From Doryteuthis pealeii (taxonomy: Eukaryota; Mollusca; Cephalopoda; Myopsida; Loliginidae): DNA of 64,000 nucleotides. Made by a program: the position numbers and the translations under genes. Positions 52,292 through 63,935 of this stretch are shown in pieces. Within the stretch, counting starts at the first letter, position 1. Every line of letters begins with the position of its first letter. The notes under the pieces are model-generated. The model saw only the letters and a list, made by a program, of their open reading frames with translations. It did not search any database and was not told where the DNA came from. The stretch spans positions 4,965,961 through 5,029,960 of the forward strand of contig CM042163.1 of the NCBI GenBank assembly GCA_023376005.1. The letters run 5' to 3'.

Positions 52292-52764
52292 ACAAACAAA
52301 TTATCAGTCATATGGAGGTCCAATCTCCCGGACAAGCTGAAGTGACAGTTCTTCCAGGCTGTGGTTGTATCAGTGCTGTTATATGGTTGCACCACTTGGA
52401 CCCTAACAAAGCGTCTTGAGAATAAGCTAGATGGGAGCTGCACAAGAATGGTGCGTTCAGTCTTGAACAAGTCGTGGAAGCAGCTGTACGGTCACTTGCC
52501 CCCCCATCTCACAAACTATCTAAGTGAGACGGACAAGGCATGCAGGACACTGCTGGAGAAGTAAGGACGAGCTCATAAGCGACGTTCTCCTGTGGAAGCT
52601 AACACATGGAAATGCAGGTGTGCGGCACCCAGCAAGGACCTAAATTGACCAGCTGTGCGAGGATGCTTCGCAGAGGACCTCCCAGGTGCAATGAATGTTA
52701 GGGAAGGTTGGCGAGAGATTGTCATGGATATCCGTGCTGCAAGCGCAACATGATGATGATGATA
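52292..52764 (+). pseudogene. LINE 3' end (RTE-like), copy 1
   Basis: Frames encode VVVSVLLYGCTT, WTLTKRLENKLDGSCTRM, VLNKSWKQLYGHLPP and, after a frame change, DELISDVLLW and NVREGWREIVMDI. The end is CATGATGATGATGAT. It contains more of the C-terminal region than the 3060 copy. Stops and frameshifts make it inactive. Confidence 0.75.
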
Positions 52765-52843
52765 TATATATATATATATCTAATAAATAATAAATTTATA
52801 AATATTTATAAGTAATATAAATGAGGTCTCCCTTAAATAGGAA

Positions 52844-53240
52844 TTCTTCCAAGTTATAGCTGTGTCAGTACTACTGTATAGTTGCACCAAGAAATACCTG
52901 AAGAAAAATCTAGATGGAAACTACCCAACAATGCTGCATGCTGTTTTGAACAACATCTTACAAAACAGCAAGTGTACAGCCACTTACCTCCCATCTCACA
53001 AACCATCCAAGTAAGATGAGCAAGACATGCTGGGTACTGCTGGTGAAATAAGGGCAAACTCATAAGTGATGTTCTCTTTTGGACTCCTACACATGGACAC
53101 ACCAGTGTTGGCCGAACAGTAAAAAATTACATTCATGCAGACACTGGATGCCATCTAGAGGACTTACCAAGAGTGATGACTAATAGGGATTGATTGTGAG
53201 AGAGAGTCAAGGGAATCCATTATGTTAGCAACCATGATGG
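52844..53240 (+). pseudogene. Second, diverged LINE 3' end, copy 1
   Basis: VIAVSVLLYSCTKK, KNLDGNYPTMLHAVLNN, then frames with DEQDMLGTAGEIR, ISDVLFWTPTHGHTSVG and LPRVMTNR. Clearly the same LINE lineage but more diverged than the neighbour at 52292, so it represents an older insertion. Confidence 0.65.
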
Positions 53241-55060
53241 TTATTATGAATTTAATCCTGTACATCTGAAATGATATCAATTCTTCTACAACACCCTGTC
53301 ATTCTCAAATGATTATAAATCTGATAATTATGCGAAAGAAAAAACGGAACTTTTTTTTCATTTCATTTCATTCACTTTTGAATTGATTAGTTTTATAGAT
53401 TTTCACTTTGTTAAGATCTGTCTGGCACAAGGCCAAAATAATCGAGATTGAAATAGGACTTTTTTCTTTTTTTTTTTTTTTTGCTGTTGTTCCAATCATC
53501 AAATTAAAAAGTTTGCATTCATACCCCACCCAACCCCGGCTTCAAACGCTGACACTCAATTTACTAAGCTTAGCTTAGTTTTAATACAAGATCAGAAGTT
53601 TAGGGCACCCAGTGAGAATCAACCTCACTAACAATGATCTGCTAAACTAGCTTGTTAACCATTACACCATGTAAGGTGTATAAACTCTGAACCCTGGTAC
53701 CAATACAAAATAAACACCTACCGCCCCCCCTTCTCCCGTCACCATGTCAGCCTGGCTGTTTTCTGTTAGAATTTCTACTTCAGTCTTTTGATAAATGTTT
53801 TTTCTAAAGATTTTTATTATTTTGTAAATTTCTTTTTCTTGTCAAGTTTCACAAATTCTGAAAATATTTGAATGAAAAATGAAAGTGAAAGTAATAAATT
53901 CCTTTTAATCTGGAATTTTCAGTTTTGGAATTTGGGAAAGAAAAGAAAATGACAAATTTTCTTCTTCATTTCATTATTATTCATCTTCCAATATTTGATT
54001 GTTTGTATCAATTCTACAACAATTTTCTTTGAATCATTAACAGTTTTTTTTTTGTTTTGTTTTTTGTTGTTTTTTGTTTTTTTTTTTAAATTTTGAAATG
54101 AAACATTTCATTATTTTCTATCATTTTATTATTATTAATTTTTATCTTTATTTGTTTTGTGTGTTATTATTTGGGATTTTTTGTTGTTTAAATTCAATCC
54201 ATTTTTCATTGTGTTGAGTCTGGAATCCAAACTCAATTCACAATTCATAACATGGAAATTCATTTGTGTTTTTTTTTTTTATTCTAAATGTTTCACAATT
54301 TATCCCAAGTTCGAAAAGAAGGTTTTTGAGTTTGACAAAAACACCTGAAGAAGGCTGGAGGGCACATCGGCTGAAACGTTGTGTATATAAGATAAGATGA
54401 GGACAACAGTCCATAAAATCCAAATAATACAAATTTTACAATTTACAAAAACAAAAGACTTCAAATGTGAAAAGGGAAACAAAAAAGATGAAAATGAAAA
54501 ACCGAAGAAATTAATGATAAAAAAAATCTCTAATAATGGGTAACAATTTCTTTGATGATTCTAAAAAAAAAAAGGAATTAAAATTGTTTTTTTTTATGTT
54601 ATTGTTTCTCCCCCCCCCCCAATATCATTCTTACCAGTATTTATGGAAAATTGTCCATGGCAAACACTGGAATTGAACTCTGTTTAAAACCTGACACACA
54701 AATTTTAGATAACTTTAACATAAATCATATAAGTTAATTTCATTATTCTTCATGTAGAAACGTTTCATGTGTTATGTAATGGGCATCACACGGAACTGTG
54801 AAGATGGCCTGATGTGGGGATTAGAACGGAAAAGTTTAAGTGATGATTTGGTGTGGTTTGATTAGACAACCGAATGGCACATGGAAAGGGGGAGAAAGGA
54901 GGGGTGAGAGGTCAGAGAGAAAATTGAGTCCGAGAGAATGAAACATTTCATGGTCGTCTCTCGCACAATGTTCTGAAATAAAGAAATGAACCTTTTAATT
55001 TCATAGATTTTACATGAAAATTCTAAGACTCTCTCAAACCCCTACCTCCTCCTCTCCTCC
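53241..55060. other. AT-rich DNA with a SINE head and a CTGAAGAAGGC motif
   Basis: 53595-53681 (minus) has a tRNA-like head: A box TGGTGTAATGG and B-box-like AGGTTGATTCTC. 54290-54440 (plus) carries CTGAAGAAGGCTGGAGGG, CATCGGCTGAAACGTTGTG and GATGAGGACAACAGTCC; GCTG pairs with CGGC through one wobble. The remainder is poly-T-rich with no gene. Confidence 0.5.
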
Positions 55061-55095
55061 TCCTCCTCCTCCTCCTCCCTCCTCCTCCTCTCCAT
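55040..55095. repeat. (TCC)n tract, copy 1
   Basis: CTCCTCCTCCTCC runs over about 55 bp. The counterpart in copy 2 is at 62776-62826 and is differently arranged. Confidence 0.85.
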
Positions 55096-55439
55096 TAGGT
55101 TTATGCAAGGAATGATCCCTTGCAAGTACCTCTTAGTGGCACCTTCATTTTACTGATCCATCCATTTCAAATCTCCATCCTCATCCATTTTTTTATCTTT
55201 CATTTTCTTTTAGCCTAAAAACTTTGACAAACAGCTCTCCTTTACCCGCTTTGTGTCACTTCATTTACCTCTTTCAACATGTTCATGGGTTGGCAACCCT
55301 TATCAGCCCTGCAACACTCTTTACCAATCATCTTCTGAATTTAAAAACAAAATTGAAAATCCAAAAATGGCTGCCATCATTCATGAATCAACCATGAATG
55401 AGTGTTGTATCTTAACTCTAACATCCTGTTGAGAATTTT

Positions 55440-58099
55440 CTAAGTCCAGAGGAATCCCTTCCTATAAGGATTTATCAATAAATGGCTAAAAATGGCCTTT
55501 TCCTTTTTAAGTTAACTGTTATTCCCTTAAATTAAAGACTTCTAAATATGTTTAATATTACATTTAAACAAAGTCCAGATCCCCATTCCTATAAGGATTT
55601 ATCAATAATGGCTAAAAAATGGCCTTTTCATTTTTAAGTTAACTGTTATTTCCCTTAAATTAAAGACTTCTAATATGTTTAATATTACATTTAAACAAAG
55701 TCAGATCCCCATTCCTATAAGGATTTATCAATAAATGGCTTAAAAATGGCTTTTCATTTTTTAAGTTAACTGTTATTTCCCTTAAATTAAAGACTTCTAA
55801 ATATGTTAAATTACATTTAAACAAAGTCCAGATCCCATTCCTATAAGGATTTATCAAAAAATGGCTAAAAATGGCCTTTTCATTTAAAGTTTCCTGTTAT
55901 TTCCCTTTAATTAAAGAGTTCTAAATATGTTTAATATTACATTTAAACAAAGTCCAGATCCCCATTCTATAAGGATTTATCAATAAATGGCTAAAAATGG
56001 CCTTTTCATTTTTAAGTTACCTGTTATTTCCTTAAATTAAAGACTTCTAAATATGTTTAATATTATATTTAAACAAAGTCCAGAGTCCCATTCCTATAAG
56101 GATTTAATCACAAAATGGCTAAAAATGGTCTTTTCATTTAAAGTGACCTGTTATTTCCCTTAAATCAAAGACTTCTAAATATGTTTAATATTACTTTTAA
56201 ACAAAGTCCAGATCCCCATTCCTATAAGGATTTATCAATAAATGGCTAAAAATGGCCTTTTCATTAAAAGTTACCGTTATTTTTCCCTTAAATTAAAGAC
56301 TTCTAAATATGTTTAATATTATATTTAAACAAAGTCCAGAAGTCCCATTCCTTAAGGATTTATCACAAAATGGCTAAAAATGGTCTTTTCATTTAAAGTT
56401 ACCTGTTATTTCCCTTAAATCAAAACTTCTAAATATGTTTAATATTACATTTAAACAAAGTCCAGATCCCCATTCCTATAAGGATTTATCAATAAATGGC
56501 TAAAAATGGCCTTTTCATTAAAAGTTACCTGTTATTTCCCTTAAATTAAAGACTTCTAAATATGTTTAATATTATATTTTTAACAAAAAGTCCAGGTCCC
56601 ATTCCTATAAGGATTTATCACAAAATGGCTAAAAATGGCCTTTTCATTTAAGTTACCTGTTATTTCCCTAAATTAAAGATTTCTAAATATGTTTAATATT
56701 ACATTTAAACAAAGTCCAGATCCCCATTCCTATAAGGATTTATCAAAAAATAGCTAAAAATGGCCTTTTCATTTAAAGTTAACTGTTATTTCCCTTAAAT
56801 TAAAGACTTTTAAATATGGTTAATATTGCATTTAACAAAGTCCAGATCCCCATCCTATAAGGATTATCAAAAATAGCTAAAAATGGCCTTTTCATTTAAA
56901 GTTAACTGTTATTTCCCTTAAATTAAAGACTTCTAATATTGTTTAATATTACATTTAAACAAAGTCAGATCCCCATTCCTATAAGGATTTATCAATAAAT
57001 GGCTAAAAAATGGCCTTTTCATTTTTTTAAGTTAACTGTTATTTCCCTTAAATTAAAGACTTCTAAATATGTTTAATATTACATTTAAACAAAGTCTCAG
57101 ATCCCCATTCCTATAAGGATTTATCAATAAATGGCTAAAAATGGCCTTTTCATTTTTAAGTTACCTGTTATTTCCCTTAAATTAAAGACTTCTAAATATG
57201 TTTAATATTATATTTAAACAAAGTCCAGAGCCCATTCCTATAAGGATTTATCACAAAATGGCTAAAAATGGCCTTTTCATTTAAAGTTACCTGTTATTTC
57301 CCTTAAATTAAAGATTTCTAATATGTTTAATATTACATTTAAACAAAGTCCAGATCCCCATTCCTATAAGGATTTATCAAAAAAAGCTAAAAATGGCCTT
57401 TTCATTTAAAGTTAACTGTTATTTCCCTTAAATTAAAATTTCTAAATATGTTTAATATTACATTTAAACAAAGTCCAGATCCCCATTCCTATAGGATTTA
57501 TCAAAAATGGCTAAAAATGGCCTTTTCATTTAAAGTTAACTGTTATTTCCCTTAAATTAAAGATTTCTAAATATGTTTAATATTACATTTAAACAAAGTC
57601 CAGATCCCCATTCCTATAAGGATTTATCAAAAATGGCTAAAAATGGCCTTTTCATTTAAGAGTAACTGTTATTTCCCTTAAATTAAAGATTTCTAAATAT
57701 GTTTTAATATTACATTTAAACAAAGTCCAGATCCCCATTCCTATAAGGATTATCAAAAAATGGCTAAAAATGGCCTTTTCATTTAAAGTTAACTGTTATT
57801 TCCCTTAAATTAAAGATTTCTAAATATGTTATATTACATTTAAACAAAGTCCAGATCCCCATTCCTATAAGGATTTATCAAAAAATGGCTAAAATGGCCT
57901 TTTCATTTAAAGTTAACTGTTATTTCCCTTAAATTAAAGATTTCTAAATATGTTTAATATTACATTTAAACAAAGTCCAGATCCCATTCCTATAAGGATT
58001 TATCAAAAAATGGCTAAAAATGGCCTTTTCATTTAAAGTTAACTGTTATTTCCCTTAAATTAAAGACTTCTAAATATGTTTAATATTACATTTAAACAA
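55440..58099. repeat. 128-bp satellite array, 21 units (copy 2)
   Basis: The same unit and almost the same order of unit variants as copy 1, again 21 landmarks, with many 1-bp indels (AAGTCAGATCC for AAGTCCAGATCC, for example). A few unit types differ, such as 56965 versus 49241. Confidence 0.9.
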
Positions 58100-58389
58100 G
58101 GCTATTGTTTGGGGTGAATAAGGAAAATGAATGTGACTTCAGCCGGGTGGAATGAGGTGGTATAGGACTTTAAGAGTTAAGATTTGCATTAGAATTTCAT
58201 TTGGCAATTTGTTAATCTAAAAGGTGAATACCCATAAAAAAAGAACAAAGGATCAAATAAACTGGATTATAGAGAGGAGGTTTCTTTACTAAATGCTTTG
58301 AATGTTTGGTTTCTTTGTTTAATGGCATATCAACTTTTGTGGGTTATCTATACATATATGTGAAGAAAAGGAAGTGAATCCGACGTATG

Positions 58390-58716
58390 TAGTATATTAA
58401 GAAAATTTAAAAAAACACTGGTTTAAATAAGTTGAGTGGTAAGTTTATTGGCCGACGCTGCAGTGTTCGATCTATTAATTAGATCATCTTCAGGGCATTT
58501 GTTGATATATGGAAATTTGAATTTTGAACAGACTGATAAACAAGGACTATCACTTATTTCTTGTTATTCTGTGATAAAAATTTTTATCACCTTCCATATA
58601 CCAACAAATGCCCTGAAGATGATCTAATTAATAGATCGAAACACTGCAGCGTTGGCCAATAAACTTACCACTCAACTTATTTAAACCAGTGTTTTTTTCA
58701 ATTTCTTAATATACTA
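58390..58716. mobile_element. Hammerhead-like inverted-repeat element (copy 2)
   Basis: Counterpart of 50668-50998. The left arm has lost one T in the GAAA box region (GTGTTCGATC for GTGTTTCGATC). That would inactivate the left motif if real, but could be a sequencing error. The right arm core is intact. Confidence 0.6.
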
Positions 58717-59113
58717 TCCATATATAAGGGCAGTTGGTATGTATGTTATGTATGTCGGGAGGAAATTACAAAAATAAAACAATTAACACCAAATAAATAT
58801 ATGTACACATTCACTATCACCAGTTTCTGTTTTTTGAACAAAAATAATGAAGATTTGATTTATATTCGTTAAGATAATTAAAAAATGAAATTTAATTGAT
58901 AACAGCATGGATTTTTTTGCATTTAGTATTTTGAATAGGAGACATTAATTTTTCTTTTCAGATTGTCTTGTTCAACACAAAATCTTTTTTTATGTACAGA
59001 TTTTAATGGTGAATCCTGTGAGGATCCACTCACAATATAGTGATAATGAACCTGTGAGACTAACTTTTAAAAATCCCTTCCTCTACCCAGGCAATGCCAG
59101 GTAGCACTTCTAG
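58717..59113 (+). mobile_element. Helitron-like element B (copy 2)
   Basis: Same TC start and CTAG end as 50999-51400. The terminal hairpin region reads CTACCCAGGCAATGCCAGGTAG, followed by one base fewer before CTAG. Confidence 0.7.
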
Positions 59114-59179
59114 TTAAGAAAGAAAAGGATGACTTGGTGTCTAATGCCAAAGTCATCGTTTTTTGAGAGTCAGTATTGT

Positions 59180-59327
59180 CTAAGCCATAGCTAGAGGGAT
59201 AAGGGGGTTCATACCTTTCCCAAGAGTATTAGTCTAAAAGCAAAATGTAATAGTTCGACTGGAGTTTGAACTCGCTTATTACAATGTGATAGTCTAGCAC
59301 TTTAGCCATTACGCCATGAGTTATCCC
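59180..59327 (-). mobile_element. tRNA-derived SINE (family 1, copy 2)
   Basis: Counterpart of 51460-51615, with the same truncated body and head. Confidence 0.55.
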
Positions 59328-59390
59328 TTAAAATAAATGGTCTCCCTTTTAGGTATAAATAATATAAATATTTATATAAAATAATATAAA

Positions 59391-59894
59391 TCTTATTATA
59401 TGGAGATTGTGGGTTTGTCTGTCTGTAACTGAAACTATATTACTATACAAGTCACAATTCCTTTAGTATTTACATCATATTCTCCATGATTTTATTTTTA
59501 TTTAAACCTCAATTATTAATTAAATTGTTTTACATTACTTACACTGTTGACTTCTAATTGTTTGGTTTTATCTTATTGAATATGAGCAAAAATCTCTGGG
59601 ATAAATCTTAAAAGAAATTCATTAGAAGAAGAAATAACTGTAATATTATCCTTTACTTCCTATTTTAAGTAAAGAGGTTAAATTAGGAAAATTTACAATG
59701 AAAGACGGGAGTAATGGAAAATTATGGAAGAGTTAGTTTCAAAGCTGTTTCTATTTTTTCGATAATACCCCTCTGTTCCAAATCTTTTTATCTACATTCT
59801 CATTCAGTTTCATTAGCCTTTCTAATTTAATATGATATTTTATTATAAAATTTAACTAAAATACTTGCACCCGGAGGGTGCATATATTTGCTAG
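59391..59894 (+). mobile_element. Helitron-like element A (copy 2)
   Basis: Counterpart of 51679-52184. TC start, GCACCC-GGA-GGGTGC hairpin and CTAG end are unchanged. Confidence 0.75.
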
Positions 59895-59992
59895 TATTTA
59901 TAATATTTATAAATAATAAATTTATAATAAATAAATAAATAATAAATAATAATAAATAATAAATGTTATATAATAATAAATATATATATATG

Positions 59993-60480
59993 GTCGGTCA
60001 CAAACAAATTATCAGTCATATGGAGGTCCAATCTCCCGGACAAGCTGAAGTGACAGTTCTTCCAGCTGTGGTTGTATCAGTGCTGTTATATGGTTGCACC
60101 ACTTGGACCCTAACAAAGCGTCTTGAGAATAAGCTAGATGGAGCTGCACAAGAATGTGCGTTCAGTCTTGAACAAGTCGTGGAAGCAGCTGTACGGTCAC
60201 TTGCCCCCCCATCTCACAAACTATCTAAGTGAGACGGACAAGGCATGCAGGACACTGCTGGAGAAGTAAGGACGAGCTCATAAGCGACGTTCTCCTGTGG
60301 AAGCTAACAACATGGAAATGCAGGTGTGCGGCACCCACAAGGACCTAAATTGACCAGCTGTGCGAGGATGCGCTTCGCAGANAGAGGACCTCCCAGGGCA
60401 AGATGAATGTTTAGGGTAAGGTTGGCGAGAGATTGTCATGGATATCCGTGCTGCAAGCGCAACATGATGATGATGATATA
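59993..60480 (+). pseudogene. LINE 3' end (RTE-like), copy 2
   Basis: Counterpart of 52292-52764 with extra indels. These break LDGSCTRM and cause the local N-containing insertion near 60375-60390. Confidence 0.7.
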
Positions 60481-60559
60481 TATATATATATATCTAATAA
60501 ATAATAAATTTATAAATATTTATAAGTAATATAAATGAGGTCTCCCTTAAATAGGAATT

Positions 60560-60955
60560 CTTCCAAGTTATAGCTGTGTCAGTACTACTGTATAGTTGCA
60601 CCAAGAAATACCTGAAGAAAAATCTAGATGGAAACTACCCAACAATGCTGCATGCTGTTTTGAACAACATCTTACAAAACAGCAAGTACAGCCACTTACC
60701 TCCCATCTCACAAACCATCCAAGTAGATGAGCAAGACATGCTGGGTACTGCTGGTGAAATAAGGCAAACTCATAAGTGATGTTCTCTTTTGGACTCCTAC
60801 ACATGGACACACCAGTGTTGGCCGAACAGTAAAAAATTACATTCATGCAGACACTGGATGCCATCTAGAGGACTTACCAAGAGTGATGACTAATAGGGAT
60901 GATTGTGAGAGAGAGTCAAGGGAATCCATTATGTTAGCAACCATGATGGTTATTA
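60560..60955 (+). pseudogene. Second LINE 3' end, copy 2
   Basis: Counterpart of 52844-53240. Two short deletions alter the frame, so that PISQTIQVDEQDMLGTAGEI is read continuously here but not in copy 1. Confidence 0.6.
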
Positions 60956-62029
60956 TGAATTTAATCCTGTACATCTGAAATGATATCAATTCTTCTACAA
61001 CACCCTGTCATTCTCAAATGATTATAAATCTGATAATTATGCGAAAGAAAAAAACGGAACTTTTTTTTTCATTTCATTTCATTCACTTTTGAATTGATTA
61101 GTTTTTATAGATTTTCACTTTGTTAAGATCTGTCTGGCACAAGGCCAAAAATAATCGAGATTGAAATAGGACTTTTTTCTTTTTTTTTTTTTTTTGCTGT
61201 TGTTCCAATCATCCAAATTAAAAAGTTTGCATTCATACCCCCACCCAACCCCCGGCTTCAAACGCTGACACTCAATTTACTAAGCTTAGCTTAGTTTTAA
61301 TACAAGATCAGAAGTTTAGGGCACCCAGTGAGAATCAACCTCACTAACAATGATCTGCTAAACTAGCTTGTTAACCATTACACCATGTAAGGTGTATAAA
61401 CTCTGAACCCTGGTACCAATACAAAATAAACACCTACCCCCCCCCTTCTCCCGTCACCATGTCAGCCTGGCTGTTTTCTGTTGGAATTTCTACAAGTCTT
61501 TTGATAAATGTTTTTTCTAAAGATTTTTATTATTTTGTAAATTTCTTTTTCTTGTCAAGTTTCACAAATTCTGAAAATATTTGAATGAAAAATGAAAGTG
61601 AAAGTAATAAATTCCTTTTAATCTGGAATTTTCAGTTTTGGAATTTGGGGAAAGAAAAAGAAAATGACAAATTTTCTTCTTCATTTCATTATTATTCATC
61701 TTCCAATATTTGATTGTTTGTATCAATTCTAACAACAATTTTCTTTGAATCATTAACAGTTTTTTTTTCTTTTGTTTTGTTGTTTTTTGTTGTTTTTTTT
61801 AAATTTTGAAATGAAACATTTCATTATTTTCTATCATTTTATTATTATTAATTTTTATCTTTATTTGTTTTTTGTGTGTTATTATTTGGGATTTTTTGTT
61901 GTTTAAATTCAATCCATTTTTCATTGTGTTGAGTCTGGAATCCAAACTCAATTCACAATTCATAACATGGAAATTCATTTGTGTTTATTTTTTTATTCTA
62001 ATGTTTCACAATTTATCCCAAGTTCGAAA

Positions 62030-62160
62030 AGAAGGTTTTTGAGTTTGACAAAACACACCTGAAGAAGGCTGGAGGGCACATCGGCTGAAACGTTGTGTAT
62101 ATAAGAATAAAGATGAGGACAACAGTCCATAAAATCCAAATAATACAAATTTTACAATTT
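62030..62160 (+). other. CTGAAGAAGGCTGG...GAAACGTTGTG motif (copy 2)
   Basis: Counterpart of 54290-54440. Here ATAAGAATAAAGATGAGGAC keeps an AATAAA that is lost in copy 1, where the sequence reads ATAAGATAAGATGAGG. Confidence 0.5.
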
Positions 62161-62965
62161 ACAAAAAAACAAAAGACTTCAAATGTGAAAAGGGAAACAA
62201 AAAAGATGAAAATGAAAAACCGAAGAAAAATTAATGATAAAAAAAAATCTCTAATAATGGGTAACAATTTCTTTGATGATTCTAAAAAAAAAAAGGAATT
62301 AAAATTGTTTTTTTTTTATGTTATTGTTTCTCCCCCCCCCCCCAATATCATTCCTTACAGTATTTATGGAAAATACTGTCCATGGCAAACACTGGAATTG
62401 AACCTCTGTTTAAAAACCTGACACACAAATTTTAGATAACTTTAACATAAATCATATAAGTTAATTTCATTATTCTTCATGTAGAAACGTTTCATGTGTT
62501 ATGTAATGGGCATCACACGGAACTGTGAAGATGGCCTGATGTGGGGATTAGAACGGAAAAGTTTAAGTGATGATTTGGTGTGGTTTGATTAGACAACCGA
62601 ATGGCACATGGCGAAAAGGGGAGAAAGGAGGGGTGAGAGGTCAGAGAGAAAATTGAGTCCGAGAGAATGAAACATTTCATGGTCGTCTTCTCGCACAATG
62701 TTCTGAAATAAAGAAATGACACTTTTAAATTTCATAGATTTTACATGAAAATTCTAGACCTCTCTCCAAACCCCTACCTCCTCCTCCCTCCTCCTCCCTC
62801 CTCCCTCCTCCTCCTCCTCCTCCTCCCATTAGTTTTATGCAAAGGAATGATCCCTTGCAAGTACCTCTTAGTGGCACCTTCATTTTAACTGATCCATCCA
62901 TTTCAAAATCTCCATCCATTTTTTTATCTTTCATTTTCCTCAAAAGTTGTTTATTTCCTTCAACT

Positions 62966-63389
62966 TGTAGCGTTAGTTTGTATTCGCCTGGTGGAGTTGT
63001 CTGCCCTTTTTAGTTTGATGATGCCCACCAGGGGCACCATAGTATTTAAGCGCCGGTTTCAAATCCTTTCGGCCTCTTTTTATAGTTTCAGCAACTACGA
63101 GCCACATGGGGTAGATTCTATCTAAACCCTCTCGTGGGGCTCCGCCCCCCCCCTTACATTACTGTAAGTTCTTTACAGCATGGACTATCGCTAGTCTCAT
63201 GTCTGTACTCTTTTATGTTATATCTGTATCATTCGTGAATGTGTCTTATCTTTATTTGTGTACCTCTTTTTATATGTACTCTTTATTATGAACATTGTAT
63301 TCTACTGTTATCCATGTGCTGTGTTATTAAATGTTTGTCTATTAACCTTTGTCGGAGTTATTTGTATCCAAAGTATGTTGAACTTTACA
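62966..63389 (+). mobile_element. LTR-A solo LTR
   Basis: Starts TGTAGCGTTAGTTTG, has ATAGTATTTAAGCGCC, CCACATGGGGTAGATT and TTATTAAATGTTTGTC, and ends ATGTTGAACTTTACA. It matches 27343-27827 throughout. No primer-binding site follows. It lies just outside the end of the 7.7-kb duplication. Confidence 0.65.
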
Positions 63390-63519
63390 CCTCCTTATAA
63401 ACTTTTTAAAATTTTCTTCTTGCTTCATTTTTTAAAAAACTTCCTCATTGGACGAATTTTTAATGAAAATTATCCGTTTTTCTTTTTAAATGAAATCCAG
63501 AAAATTTCCTCATTTTAGT

Positions 63520-63650
63520 TGATTGATTTTAATGGCACATCAACCTGTCTAGGGGTTTTTTTTTATGCTGAGAGATTAGGGATCTGTATTTATTGTACGT
63601 CTGTGTAGTTTTTTGTGTTTTTTTTTGTACTCAGTTTTATCAAATATATA
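63520..63650 (+). repeat. Family K-like repeat start
   Basis: TTGATTTTAATGGCACATCA and ACCTGTCTAGGG match the short start at about 16890-16930. It is followed by diverged sequence up to the SINE. Confidence 0.4.
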
Positions 63651-63654
63651 TTTA

Positions 63655-63935
63655 CCAACCCCTCTGCACGAGCAGGATGTGACACAAGGTCAATTTCTTA
63701 AGCAGAGTTCAACAGGTTTGAATTCAGAGTTTTCCTTCTCCTAGACCGGTTGCCTAACCAAGGTTAAAGAGCCCAGTCTGCCCCACTATTTTACCCATAG
63801 CTGGAGGGAAAGTAGGATTCATACCTTTCCCAAGGGTATTAGCGCTAAGTGAAATGCAATTACCATGTCCAGGATTTGAACTTGGGGCGACGAGTCCATT
63901 TCCCATGAGTTTAATCATTACGCCACGCACTTCAG
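63655..63935 (-). mobile_element. tRNA-derived SINE (family 1), nearly complete
   Basis: Contains the 3' end (CCCCTCTGCACGAGCAGGAT then GTGACACAAGGTC), the whole body and, at the right, the tRNA-like head (B box AAGTTCAAATCC on the minus strand; A box region TGGCGTAATGATTA). One of the best copies for defining the family. Confidence 0.75.

Larger units (their letters stand above)
47486..55210. repeat. 7.7-kb tandem duplication, copy 1
   Basis: From GCCTAAAACTTTGGACAAAC to ATCTTTCATTTTCTTTT, everything here reappears in order and orientation at 55210-62938. Contents: a unique lead-in, the 128-bp satellite, a hammerhead-like inverted element, Helitron-like B, a SINE, Helitron-like A, two LINE ends, AT-rich DNA, a CTGAAGAAGGC motif and a TCC-rich tract. 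The two copies are about 97-99% alike by eye. Confidence 0.85.
55210..62938. repeat. 7.7-kb tandem duplication, copy 2 (possible assembly artefact)
   Basis: Same content and order as 47486-55210. Differences are mostly single-base insertions and deletions spread evenly, e.g. CAGGCCGGG versus CAGCCGGG, GTGTTTCG versus GTGTTCG and CCAACTC versus CCACTC. The one N in the window (near 60382) is here, beside a small messy insertion. That pattern fits uncorrected long-read sequence. Confidence 0.85.

Noticed and set aside
47710..58099. Regularly spaced repeats that could suggest a CRISPR array
   Set aside because: Units of about 128 bp are contiguous without unique spacers and the context is eukaryotic; this is satellite DNA.
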